Shown here: in pieces, positions 42,963 through 50,954 of the stretch
Position numbering within the stretch: the stretch's first letter is position 1
Layout of the letters: every line of letters starts with the position of its first letter
Origin: Reyranellaceae bacterium
Lineage (GTDB): Bacteria; Pseudomonadota; Alphaproteobacteria; Reyranellales; Reyranellaceae
Reading direction: 5' to 3'
DNA length: 50,965 bases
Assembly: GCA_022844045.1 (NCBI GenBank)
Contig: JALHMM010000042.1
Coordinates: 1 to 50,965, forward strand
Notes under the pieces: generated by a model
Seen by the model: only the letters and a program-made list of their open reading frames with translations
Database searches by the model: none
What the model was told of the DNA's origin: nothing
Translations under genes and position numbers: made by a program

Positions 42963-43985
42963 ATGCCGTACTACCCGCTCAAGATCGCCCAGATCATCCA
43001 GGAGACGCCGGACGCGCGCTCCTTCGTGCTCGAGGTCCCGCCCGACCTCAGCGAGCGCTTCCGCTACAAGGCAGGCCAGTTCCTGACCTTCCGGGTGGCC
43101 CATCCCGAGGGCGAGGTCGCGCGCTGCTATTCGCTCAGCAGTTCGCCGCAGACCGACGCGCGGCCCAAGGTCACGGTCAAGCGCGTGGTCGGTGGCCGCG
43201 GCTCGAACTGGTTCAACGACACGCTGACGGAAGGCGCCACGATCGACGTGATGCCGCCGGCCGGCCGCTTCCTGCTGGTCGACGGCGCCGCGCCGATCCT
43301 GCTGTTCGCCGGCGGCAGCGGCATCACCCCCGTGCTGTCGCTGATCAAGAGCGCGCTCGTGACGACCCAGCGCCGCATCAGGCTGTTCTACGCCAATCGC
43401 GACCAGCCCTCGATCATCTTCCGCGCCGAGCTCGAGGCGCTGAGCGCCGGCCATCCCGGCCGGCTCGACGTGATCCATCATCTCGACACCGAGCACGGGC
43501 TGACCAGCGCGGCCAAGATCGAGGCGGCGATGGCCGACGGCTTCGACGCCGGCGCCGCCTATCTCTGTGGTCCCGGCCCGTTCATGACTCTGGTCGAGGA
43601 CACGCTGCTGAAGCGCGGCATGGCGCGCGAGCGGGTGATCATCGAGCGCTTCGAGGCATCGGCCAACGCCGCGGTGCCGATCCCCGACAGCGACGACAAG
43701 GTCGTGCCCGACAGCATCACGATCCGGCTGGAGGGCAAGACCCACACCGTGCCCTACCAGAAGGGGCAGACCATTCTGCAGGCGGCACGCGCCGCCGGCC
43801 TGTCGCCCAACTCGGCCTGCGAGGAAGGCTTCTGTGCCTCGTGCGCGGCCAAGCGCGTCAAGGGCGAGATCATGCTGAAGGCCAACGACATCTACACCCA
43901 GGAAGACCTCGACAACGGCTGGGTGCTGACTTGCCAGGGCCTCGCCTTCGGCCGCGAGGTCGAGATCAACTACGACGTGGTGTGA
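42963..43985 (+). CDS. ferredoxin-NAD(P)H reductase with C-terminal 2Fe-2S domain (KshB/PaaE-like)
   Basis: A 340-residue flavoprotein. FAD is bound by RCYSLSS (54-60), NAD(P)H by GGSGITP (117-123) and YLCGPGPFM (200-208), and a plant-type 2Fe-2S cluster by Cys286, Cys291, Cys294 and Cys324 (SACEEGFCASC, LTCQG). This order is that of the reductase parts of two-component oxygenases such as KshB, PaaE and HmpA-like proteins. It starts 112 nt from the divergent diiron gene, so the shared region may hold both promoters and the two proteins probably work together. Confidence 0.9.
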   Translation: MPYYPLKIAQIIQETPDARSFVLEVPPDLSERFRYKAGQFLTFRVAHPEGEVARCYSLSSSPQTDARPKVTVKRVVGGRGSNWFNDTLTEGATIDVMPPAGRFLLVDGAAPILLFAGGSGITPVLSLIKSALVTTQRRIRLFYANRDQPSIIFRAELEALSAGHPGRLDVIHHLDTEHGLTSAAKIEAAMADGFDAGAAYLCGPGPFMTLVEDTLLKRGMARERVIIERFEASANAAVPIPDSDDKVVPDSITIRLEGKTHTVPYQKGQTILQAARAAGLSPNSACEEGFCASCAAKRVKGEIMLKANDIYTQEDLDNGWVLTCQGLAFGREVEINYDVV

Positions 43986-44218
43986 CGCGACCTCGGGCGG
44001 ACGCGCGGCTACCGGACCTGCCGTCAAGCGCCGGGCAGCCGTCCGATGCCGGCTGCCCACGCTTCGAGACGACCGTTTGGCGGCCGCATCGGCGTATGGG
44101 CGGAACGTCGCGTGCATGGCGGCGCTATCGCCGATTGCTATGGTTTTCCATGGGGCGAGCGCTCCGGCGCGGTCGGCGCCGCACGCGCCTTGTCGAGGTG
44201 CCGCACGAGCCATCACTT

Positions 44219-44635
44219 CTATTGTTTTCTATGGTCGGGAGCATTTTCACCGGCCGCGCGGCGCTCCTCGGAGCGCTTCCGCTCCCGAGCCTCAATCCCC
44301 AGCTGCGGCCGTCCCGGCCACAGCGTCACCCGTTGCTCTTGTTTTCTATGGGTGCGGACCTTCAGTCCGATGATCCCCGCGCGCCGCGCCTGAGCGGCCT
44401 TCTCCAGACCGGAGCGCATTTGCTCAACGACGGCGACCTCCAGCGCCTGCGCCAGACGCTGACGGCCGACGGCAATGGCGGCCGCGATGTGCGGCCGCGC
44501 CAGCAGCCGAGACGCGCAAGGCTGCGCACTGCGCCTCGAATATCCGGCACGGACATACGCCTGGGTGGCGTTGCCATCCCTGAGGTACTCGTGGACGAAA
44601 CGCTGGTGGCGGATCGTGAGGGGAGCGGCGGACAT
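44219..44635 (-). CDS. phage-type terminase small subunit, isolated
   Basis: The product is 138 residues from MSAAPLTIRHQRFVHEYL, followed by GNATQAYVRAGYSRRSA and RLLARPHIAAAIAVGRQRLA, the terminase small-subunit DNA-binding signature. No large subunit, portal or capsid gene is adjacent, so it is a relic or a domesticated gene. The C-terminal part is unusual: two copies of an HRKQ motif (RTHRKQEQ and DHRKQ at the very end) reflect DNA repeats of the form TTGTTTTCTATGG. A similar TGGTTTTCCATGG motif lies at 44140-44152, past its stop. The flanks 43986-44218 and 44636-44896 contain no recognised gene. Confidence 0.6.
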   Translation of the reverse strand: MSAAPLTIRHQRFVHEYLRDGNATQAYVRAGYSRRSAQPCASRLLARPHIAAAIAVGRQRLAQALEVAVVEQMRSGLEKAAQARRAGIIGLKVRTHRKQEQRVTLWPGRPQLGIEARERKRSEERRAAGENAPDHRKQ

Positions 44636-44896
44636 GATCGGTCTCCGGATATCTGTTGGACCGATTTTACGAGCGCGCCGCACCCGCTCCTATTTCCGCC
44701 GCTACGAACGACGCTCCTTCTCATTTTCTCGAAGAAAATCAGGCCTGTAGGCAGCTCTGGGTGAGGTGGCGCCGCGCGCTGACGAGGCCGTCGAGCGGCG
44801 GCATCGCGAAAAACTGTCGTGCCGCTCAGCAAGCTTATGCGAGTCACTCTCGCGCCTACTTCCCGTTCGCCGCCTTCTCCAGCTGGGTGGCGCCGA

Positions 44897-46174
44897 TCAG
44901 GACGCCTTGCTCATCAGCACCTGGTCGATGCGGCGGTTGTCCATGTCGACGACCTCGATCCGCCAGCCGTCGACCACCACCACGTCGGCGACGGCGGGCA
45001 CCCGGCGCAGCTCGTGCAGCACCAACCCGGCAACCGTGTGGTAGGGCCGTTCGGCCGGCAGCCGCAGGCCCATGGTATCGCGCAGCGTGTCGACCGGCAG
45101 GGCGCCGGCGACGAGGAACGAGCCGTCCTCGCGACGCACCACCATGGGGTCGTCCTCGGCCTCGCCGACGGCGTGCTCGCCGCGGATAGCCTTGAGCGCG
45201 TCGGCGCGCGTGACGATGCCCTCGCAGTGGCCGTACTCGTCGAGCACCAGGCCGAAGCCGTTGCCGGATTCGTACAGGCGATCCAGGGCCTGCAGGGCGT
45301 TGAGCGTATCGGGTAGCACCACGGGGTGCTTCAGCAGCGCGCGGATCGGCGTGCCGCGGCCGTCGAGCCGGTCCTGCAGCAGGTGGCGCGCGCGCAGCAC
45401 ACCGACAACGTGGTCGGGATTGTCCTCGCAGGCCAGCAGCCAGGTGCGGTCGGAAGCGCGGATCTTGGCGATGATCTCCTGGTCAGGCGCGTTGATGTCG
45501 ATCCACTCGATGTCGGGCCGGGGCGTCATGATCGCGCGCACGCCGCGATCGGCCAGGCGCATCACGCCGGAGATCATGCGCCGTTCGCCCGGCTTGACGA
45601 TGCCGGCCGTCTCCGCCTCCGCGACCATGGCGCGGATCTCGTCCTCGGTGACGTGCTTCTCGTCGTCGCGGCCGGGGCCGAAGGCGCGCAACAACAATCT
45701 CGAGGAGACGTTGAGCAGGACGACGACCGGCGTGGCGATGCGCGAGAGCGCCGACATCGGCCCGGCGACGACCACGGCGATGCGCTCGGGCGAGCGCAGC
45801 GCCAGCTGCTTGGGCACCAGCTCGCCGATCACCACGGAGAGGTAGGTGACGAGGGCGACGACGACGCCGAAGCCGACGGGCTCCGCCCAGGCGGGCCGCA
45901 TGCCGCGCGCCGCCAGCAGCTCGCCGAGCGTGCCGCCCAAGGTCGCGCCGGAGAAGGCGCCGGCCAGGATGCCGATGAGGGTGATGCCGATCTGAACGGT
46001 CGAAAGGAAGCGGCCGGGATCGTCGGCCAGCGCCAGGGCGGTGCGCGCGCCGCGGCTGCCGGCATCGGCCAGCGCCTGGAGCCGGCCGCGCCGCGAGGAG
46101 ATCACCGCCAGCTCCGAAAGCGAAAACACCCCGTTGAGCGCGATCAGCGCCACGGTGATGAGAAGATCGACCAT
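44897..46174 (-). CDS. CNNM/CBS-domain membrane protein (hemolysin C-like)
   Basis: A 425-residue protein. An N-terminal CNNM domain (residues 1-150; GVFSLSELAVISSRRGRLQA and VTYLSVVIGELVPKQLAL) has four helices, followed by paired CBS domains (ADRGVRAIMTPRPDIEWID, HVVGVLRARHLL, HCEGIVTRADALKAI) and a C-terminal CorC/HlyC domain (VRREDGSFLVAGALPVDTLR). The family is linked to magnesium or cobalt transport and efflux. Relatives often end near the DMDNRRIDQVL motif, as here. The codons after the stop stay open in another frame for about 18 residues, which may be chance. Confidence 0.92.
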   Translation of the reverse strand: MVDLLITVALIALNGVFSLSELAVISSRRGRLQALADAGSRGARTALALADDPGRFLSTVQIGITLIGILAGAFSGATLGGTLGELLAARGMRPAWAEPVGFGVVVALVTYLSVVIGELVPKQLALRSPERIAVVVAGPMSALSRIATPVVVLLNVSSRLLLRAFGPGRDDEKHVTEDEIRAMVAEAETAGIVKPGERRMISGVMRLADRGVRAIMTPRPDIEWIDINAPDQEIIAKIRASDRTWLLACEDNPDHVVGVLRARHLLQDRLDGRGTPIRALLKHPVVLPDTLNALQALDRLYESGNGFGLVLDEYGHCEGIVTRADALKAIRGEHAVGEAEDDPMVVRREDGSFLVAGALPVDTLRDTMGLRLPAERPYHTVAGLVLHELRRVPAVADVVVVDGWRIEVVDMDNRRIDQVLMSKAS

Positions 46175-46220
46175 GTCAGGCTGGACTCACGCATGCGCGG
46201 GGGTCGCGATCAAGCCCCGC

Positions 46221-47387
46221 CTACTGGTACGGATCCGCCGCGTCGCGCAGGCCGTCGCCGAAGAACTGGAAGGCCAGGATCACCAGGATCACCGGCACCA
46301 CCGGCAGCATCAGCCACCAGTTCACCGCCACCACGTTGATGTCCGTCGCGTCGTTGAGCAGCACGCCCCACGACACCAGCGGCGGCCGCAGGCCCAGGCC
46401 GAGGAAGGACAGCGCCGTCTCGGCCAGGATCATCGAGGGGATGCTGAGCGTCGCCGAGGCGATCAGGTGGCTCATGAAGCTCGGCAGCAGATGCCGGCCG
46501 ATGATGCGCTTGGGGCTGGCGCCCATCAGCAGCGCCGCGGTGGCGAAATCCTCCTCGCGCAGGCTGAGCAGCTTCGAGCGCACGGCGCGCGCCAGGCCGG
46601 GCCAGTCGAGCAGCGCCAGGATGATGGTGATGCCGAAATACACCAGCAGCGGCGACCAGGCGACGGGCAGCGCGGCGCTCAGCGCCAGCCACAAGGGCAA
46701 ATGCGGGAAGCTCTTGATGATCTCGATGACCCGTTGGACGACGTTATCGATCCAGCCGCCGTAATAGCCGGCGACGCCACCGATCACGAGCCCGAGAATG
46801 AAGCTGAGCGTCACGCCGAACAGGCCGACGGTGAGCGAGACACGCGCCGAGTAGACGATGCGGCTGAACATGTCGCGGCCCAGCCGGTCGGTGCCGAGCA
46901 GGAAGAACGTGCCACCCTCGGCCGGACAGACGAAGTGGAAACGGCCGGGAATGAAGCCCCAGAACTCGTATGCCTCGCCGAGGCAGAAGAAGCGCAGCTT
47001 CTCGACCTTGCTGGTGTCCTCGGTATACACGCGCCGCAGGGTGTCGGGATCGCGCTCCATCTTGTAGCCGTAGACGAAGGGTCCGACGAACTTGCCCTCG
47101 TGGAACAGATGGATGCCCTGGGGCGGCGCGAAAATGCTCTTGGTGTGGCGCGTCTGCAGATCGTAGGGCGCGATGAACTCGCTGATCAGCGTCGTGAAGT
47201 ACATGAACAGCAGGAAGAAGCCGCAGACGACAGCCGGCTTGTGGCGGCGCAGGCGCCACCACATCAGCTGCCACTGGTTGGCCATGTAGAAGCGTTCCTG
47301 CTCCGCCGTCAGCCGGTCGGAGACATACGGATCCCACGGCTCCTTGGAGACGAAATGCTTGGGCTTGTCGGCCGGCGCGTCGGTCAT
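46221..47387 (-). CDS. oligopeptide-type ABC permease (YejE/DppC-like) with long insertion
   Basis: A 388-residue permease. An extended N terminus (about 50 residues) and a long periplasmic segment of about 80-90 residues between helices 1 and 2, with GYKMERDPDTLRRVYTEDTS and FFCLGEAYEFWGFIPGRFHF, precede FLLGTDRLGRDMFSRIVYSA. The EAA loop is REEDFATAALLMGASPKRII. The insertion resembles YejE, the microcin C/peptide transporter permease. It is the last gene of a minus-strand cluster; no ATPase gene is in the window. Confidence 0.9.
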   Translation of the reverse strand: MTDAPADKPKHFVSKEPWDPYVSDRLTAEQERFYMANQWQLMWWRLRRHKPAVVCGFFLLFMYFTTLISEFIAPYDLQTRHTKSIFAPPQGIHLFHEGKFVGPFVYGYKMERDPDTLRRVYTEDTSKVEKLRFFCLGEAYEFWGFIPGRFHFVCPAEGGTFFLLGTDRLGRDMFSRIVYSARVSLTVGLFGVTLSFILGLVIGGVAGYYGGWIDNVVQRVIEIIKSFPHLPLWLALSAALPVAWSPLLVYFGITIILALLDWPGLARAVRSKLLSLREEDFATAALLMGASPKRIIGRHLLPSFMSHLIASATLSIPSMILAETALSFLGLGLRPPLVSWGVLLNDATDINVVAVNWWLMLPVVPVILVILAFQFFGDGLRDAADPYQ

Positions 47388-47401
47388 GGCTGCCGCCCCG
47401 C

Positions 47402-47488
47402 TGTCATCCTCGGGGCCGTCCGCGGCCCCTGTAGCGCAGCGAGGGATCCAGGAACCATCATGGATTCCTCGCTGCGCTCGGAATGACA
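47402..47488. repeat. 87-bp REP-like palindromic element, family 1 copy 3
   Basis: The outer arms TGTCATCCTCGG and CTCGGAATGACA and core GCGCAGCGAGGGATCCAGG with GGATTCCTCGCTGCGC match the copies at 10926 and 21831. A 20-bp extra hairpin, GGGGCCGTCCGCGGCCCC (47412-47429), makes this copy longer. It lies between two permease genes of one operon. Confidence 0.88.
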
Positions 47489-47514
47489 GAGTGATGTGAG
47501 CGGCATCACAGGAC

Positions 47515-48513
47515 TTACCGCGTGGCGCCGCCCTGCAGGCGGATGCGCGGATCGAGCGCGGCCAGCAGGAGGTCGGAGATCAGGGTGCCGATCACCGTGA
47601 GCACGGCGACGAACAGCAGGAAGGTCGCGGCCAGGTTCACATCCTGGCTTTTCAGTGCCTCCAGCAGCATCGGCCCGGTCGTGGGCAGCGACAGCACCAC
47701 CGAGACGATCACCGAGCCCGAGATGACCTCGGGCAGGATCGTGCCGATATCGGCGATGAACGGGTTGAGCGCATGGCGCAGCGGATACTTGATCAAGAGC
47801 TTCATCGGCGGCAGGCCCTTGGCGCGGCCGGTCACGACGTATTGCTTCTGCAGTTCGTCGAGCAGGTTGGCGCGCAGGCGGCGGATCATGCCGGCGGTGC
47901 CGGCGGTGCCGATGACGACGACGGGGATGATCAGATGCTCGAGAACCGAGCGGAATTTTCCCCAGCTCCAGGGCTGGTCGACATACTGCGGATCCATCAG
48001 GCCGCCGACCGAGACGCCGAAATAGACCTTGCCGATGTAGAGCAGCACCAGGGCGAGCAGGAAGTTGGGCGTCGCCAGGCCGATAAAGCCGATGAAGGAC
48101 GCGATGTAGTCGCCCGCCTGATACTGATGCGTGGCCGCGTACACGCCGATGATGAACGACACAACCCAGATGAAGATGATGGTGGCGCTTTCCATGACGA
48201 TGGTCAGCAGCATGCGCTCGCCGATCAGCTTCGACACCGGGATCTGGTCTTGGCACGACAGGCCGAAATCCCACGAAAAGATGCCCTTCACCCAATCCAG
48301 ATACTGCGCCCAAACCGGCTGGTCGAGCCCATAGAGCCTGCGGATCTCCTCGGCCTTGCGCGCCGCGTTGGGATCGCCCCGCGCCATCAGCTCGTCGATG
48401 ATCGTCGTGACGCAATCGCCCGGCGGCAGGTTGATGATGAAGAAAACCAGCGCGCTGATGACCACCAGCGTCGGGATCATGATCAGGAAGCGCTTGACGA
48501 CGTAGGACAGCAT
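47515..48513 (-). CDS. oligopeptide-type ABC permease (DppB/YejB-like)
   Basis: A 332-residue permease with helix 1 VVKRFLIMIPTLVVISALVF followed by FIINLPPGDC, the EAA loop YVVTGRAKGLPPMKLLIKYP and HALNPFIADIG, and a C-terminal AALDPRIRLQGG. The N-terminal NLPPGD motif and the WDFGLSCQ segment fit peptide or microcin permeases of the YejB type. It starts 3 nt after the stop of the small membrane protein gene, so the cluster order is binding protein, small protein, permease B, permease C. Confidence 0.9.
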   Translation of the reverse strand: MLSYVVKRFLIMIPTLVVISALVFFIINLPPGDCVTTIIDELMARGDPNAARKAEEIRRLYGLDQPVWAQYLDWVKGIFSWDFGLSCQDQIPVSKLIGERMLLTIVMESATIIFIWVVSFIIGVYAATHQYQAGDYIASFIGFIGLATPNFLLALVLLYIGKVYFGVSVGGLMDPQYVDQPWSWGKFRSVLEHLIIPVVVIGTAGTAGMIRRLRANLLDELQKQYVVTGRAKGLPPMKLLIKYPLRHALNPFIADIGTILPEVISGSVIVSVVLSLPTTGPMLLEALKSQDVNLAATFLLFVAVLTVIGTLISDLLLAALDPRIRLQGGATR

Positions 48514-48516
48514 GTC

Positions 48517-48804
48517 TCAGCGGCCTTCCGACGGGGTCGAACCGGGCGGCTCGAGCGCGAGCGGGCGCACGATCGGATGAAGACCGGTGCGTCCCGTGCG
48601 CCAGTCTTTCAGCTCCTCCGCCGAGGCCGGCTTATCGTCGGGCGCGGCGTGCATCCATTCGACGGCGAAGAACGCCGCGCCAACGCAGCCGTAGAGCAGC
48701 AGCACCGCCATGACGAAGCGGTAGTCCCAGTCGCGCGAGCGCCGCCGCCGCTCCTTCTCGAGGTGGCGCATGTCGTGGATGGCGAAGCGCGGCGGAATGC
48801 TCAT
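48517..48804 (-). CDS. small single-pass membrane protein of the ABC operon
   Basis: A 95-residue protein with a basic N terminus (HLEKERRRRSRDWDYR), one transmembrane helix (FVMAVLLLYGCVGAAFFAVE, about 30-49) and a proline-rich C-terminal tail (LEPPGSTPSEGR). Its ATG overlaps the binding-protein stop as ATGA and it ends 3 nt before the permease ATG, so it is translated as part of the transporter set. No family is recognised; a coupling or assembly factor is possible. Confidence 0.75.
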   Translation of the reverse strand: MSIPPRFAIHDMRHLEKERRRRSRDWDYRFVMAVLLLYGCVGAAFFAVEWMHAAPDDKPASAEELKDWRTGRTGLHPIVRPLALEPPGSTPSEGR

Positions 48805-50720
48805 CGCGCGCCATCCAGCCAGAACGAGTCGATCCGGTACATCCCGAAATGCGCGCCCGGGATCCAGTTGTAGACTCCCTTGTCCGGCACGTTGCGCAGA
48901 CGCGGGCTCATCACCACCGGCTGCTGAACGCCCGACACGATGCCGATCGTGAACACAAAATCAGCATGCAGCTGTAACAGCTCCTGCCAGATCTTCTCCT
49001 GCTCCTTGGGATCGGTCGAGGTCTCCCACTTACCCGCCAACTCGTTCATGCGTTGGACGCTTTGCAGGTCGATGGGCTCGCCTGACTTGCCATACGTGTC
49101 TCGGTACTGGCCCCAGGCCGAGCACCACCTCGTGGGCTGCGTCAGGCAGGCGAACTCGGCCGGGTTGGAGGTCGCGCTGGCCACGCCATTCTCGAATCCA
49201 TTGTCGACCGTCATCTGCGTCTCGCCGCTATAGAGCCGGGCGCGTAAATCCTGACGATCGCGGGCGCGCACGTGCAACTTGATGCCGACCCGCTTCCAGG
49301 TATCGGCGACCAGCTGCATCACGTCGGCCTCCTCGCTGGTCTGTCCGTCCATCTCCAGCAGGATGTGCAGCGGCCTGCCGTCGGGCAAGACGCGAAAGCC
49401 CTGATCGCCGCGCCTGCGGATGTTGCCGGTCTTGCCGTCGGGCAACTTGAGCTCGATCTTATCGAGCAGCCGGTTGGCCTCCCTGATGTCGAACTTGGCC
49501 CATTTGCTGGCGTATTCCGGCCGATAGAGCGGCGATTTCGGGCGCACCGTGTTCTGCGAGGGCTGCGCCAGGCCGACATAGAGCAGCTCGTTGATCTCGT
49601 CGCGATCGATCGCCATCGACAGAGCGCGGCGGAAATTGGGCTCGCGGAACAGCGCGCGATACACCGGATCCTTTACCGTGAGGTTGGGGAAGATGGCGAT
49701 GTTGCTGCCCAACGCCGTGTCCCACAGCTTCACCTCGAAGCCGAACTTTTTCGCGCCCTGGCGCAGGAACGTGTAGTCCGAGAACTTGAGGTAGCGCGCC
49801 TGAAGATCGCTTTCGCCGGAACCGGCCTTGAGCGAGATCAGCTGGGCGCTGGCGATGTTCATCACGATGCGGTCGATATAGGGCAGTTGCGTGCCCTGGC
49901 CATCGACGCGGTGATAGTACGGGTTGCGCTCGAAGACGAAACGCTGCGACGGCGGCCGCGTCTTCATCACGAACGACTCGAGCGTCGGCAAGTCCGGATT
50001 CTCGTTGCGGTACATGTCGTCGAGACGGTTGTGCAGCGGCGCCCAACCGCGCGGGCCGGACTCCTTGAGCGTCTTCTCGAGGAACGCCGGATCGGCGTAC
50101 TTCTTGTGGTACTTCTTGAGGTAGTGCGCCGGCCGGAAGATGAACAGCGGCGCCGGCCGGGCGAGCGATTCCAGAAAGCCCGGATTAGGTCGATGCCAAG
50201 TGTACTTGATCGTCGTGGCGTCGACTATTTCGACTTGCGGCGGCTTGCCGTCGACCATCATCTCGATCGACGGACCGACTGGCGACAGGTCCGCATTGTT
50301 GGCGACGTCCTCCCAGTAGTAGCGGAAGTCCTCCGTCGTGAACGGGTGGCCGTCCGACCACTTGTGCCCCGGCCGCAGCTTCAGGGTGAAGATGCGCCCT
50401 TCCTCGACGTTGACGCTCTCGAGGATGTCGGGCTTGAGCTCGAACTTGTGGTTGAAGCCCACCAGCCGGCTGTAGCCGTAGACCACCATCATGCGCACGT
50501 CGCGCGGCGTGGCCATCAGCATGGTGAGCTCGCCGCCTTGCTTGCCGGGGCCGTGCTTGCCGGCGAACTCGGTCACGACCAGCGGCGTCTTCGGCAGGCG
50601 CTGCTCGACCGGCGGCATCTGCCCGGCCTTCACCTTGTCGGCGAACAGCGCGGTTTCCTTCGGCGCCGTCTGCGCGGCGGCGGCGCCGGCCCACACGACG
50701 CATGCGAGGACGACAAGCAC
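48801..50720 (-). CDS. large family-5 extracellular solute-binding protein
   Basis: A 639-residue periplasmic protein if begun at the GTG at 50720, which gives a leader (VLVVLACVVWAGAAAAQ). Motifs are LTMLMATPRDVRMMVVYGYS, FTLKLRPGHKWSDGHPFTTE, NFRRALSMAIDRDEINELLY and EADVMQLVADTWKRVGIKLH. The length and the RLVGFNHKFELKPDILESV region resemble YejA-like large peptide receptors. The frame is open upstream to an ATG at 50849 that lies inside a palindromic repeat; that longer start would bury the leader, so the repeat appears to have landed next to the 5' end. There is no good Shine-Dalgarno at the GTG. Confidence 0.82.
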   Translation of the reverse strand: MLVVLACVVWAGAAAAQTAPKETALFADKVKAGQMPPVEQRLPKTPLVVTEFAGKHGPGKQGGELTMLMATPRDVRMMVVYGYSRLVGFNHKFELKPDILESVNVEEGRIFTLKLRPGHKWSDGHPFTTEDFRYYWEDVANNADLSPVGPSIEMMVDGKPPQVEIVDATTIKYTWHRPNPGFLESLARPAPLFIFRPAHYLKKYHKKYADPAFLEKTLKESGPRGWAPLHNRLDDMYRNENPDLPTLESFVMKTRPPSQRFVFERNPYYHRVDGQGTQLPYIDRIVMNIASAQLISLKAGSGESDLQARYLKFSDYTFLRQGAKKFGFEVKLWDTALGSNIAIFPNLTVKDPVYRALFREPNFRRALSMAIDRDEINELLYVGLAQPSQNTVRPKSPLYRPEYASKWAKFDIREANRLLDKIELKLPDGKTGNIRRRGDQGFRVLPDGRPLHILLEMDGQTSEEADVMQLVADTWKRVGIKLHVRARDRQDLRARLYSGETQMTVDNGFENGVASATSNPAEFACLTQPTRWCSAWGQYRDTYGKSGEPIDLQSVQRMNELAGKWETSTDPKEQEKIWQELLQLHADFVFTIGIVSGVQQPVVMSPRLRNVPDKGVYNWIPGAHFGMYRIDSFWLDGAR

Positions 50721-50740
50721 GAACTGGCGGATCCGATTCC

Positions 50741-50870
50741 TACCTTCCCCAGGAGGGGGAAGGTGGCGCGCGTCAGCGCGACGGATGGGGGATGTCGAAG
50801 ACGAACGCGGGAGTCCGTCTTCAACATCCCCCTTCCGCCCTTCGGGCACCTTCCCCCTCCGGGGCAGGGG
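50741..50870. repeat. 130-bp palindromic element, family 2 copy 3 (inverted)
   Basis: It begins TACCTTCCCCAGGAGGGGGA and ends CTTCCCCCTCCGGGGCAGGG. The inner blocks are the reverse complement of those in the copies at 19580 and 24804, so this copy is in the opposite orientation. Here the right arm is degenerate (GGGGCAGGGGA for GGGGGAAGGTA). It ends about 20 nt from the likely start of the binding-protein gene. Confidence 0.88.
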
Positions 50871-50954
50871 AATCGCATATGGAATTAGCGAGGTATTGCA
50901 AGGCGTTGGGAAAAGGATTCTTTGTGTGTCACCCGTCCTCTCCGGGAGACACCG

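Noticed and set aside
41762..44764. A 1000-residue plus-strand open frame antisense to the diiron gene and running through the reductase gene
   Set aside because: It lies opposite the diiron gene with no membrane, signal or domain features; long spurious frames are expected in such GC-rich DNA.
49272..50888. A 538-residue plus-strand frame opposite the large binding protein
   Set aside because: Antisense composition and no start context; the minus-strand protein has family motifs.
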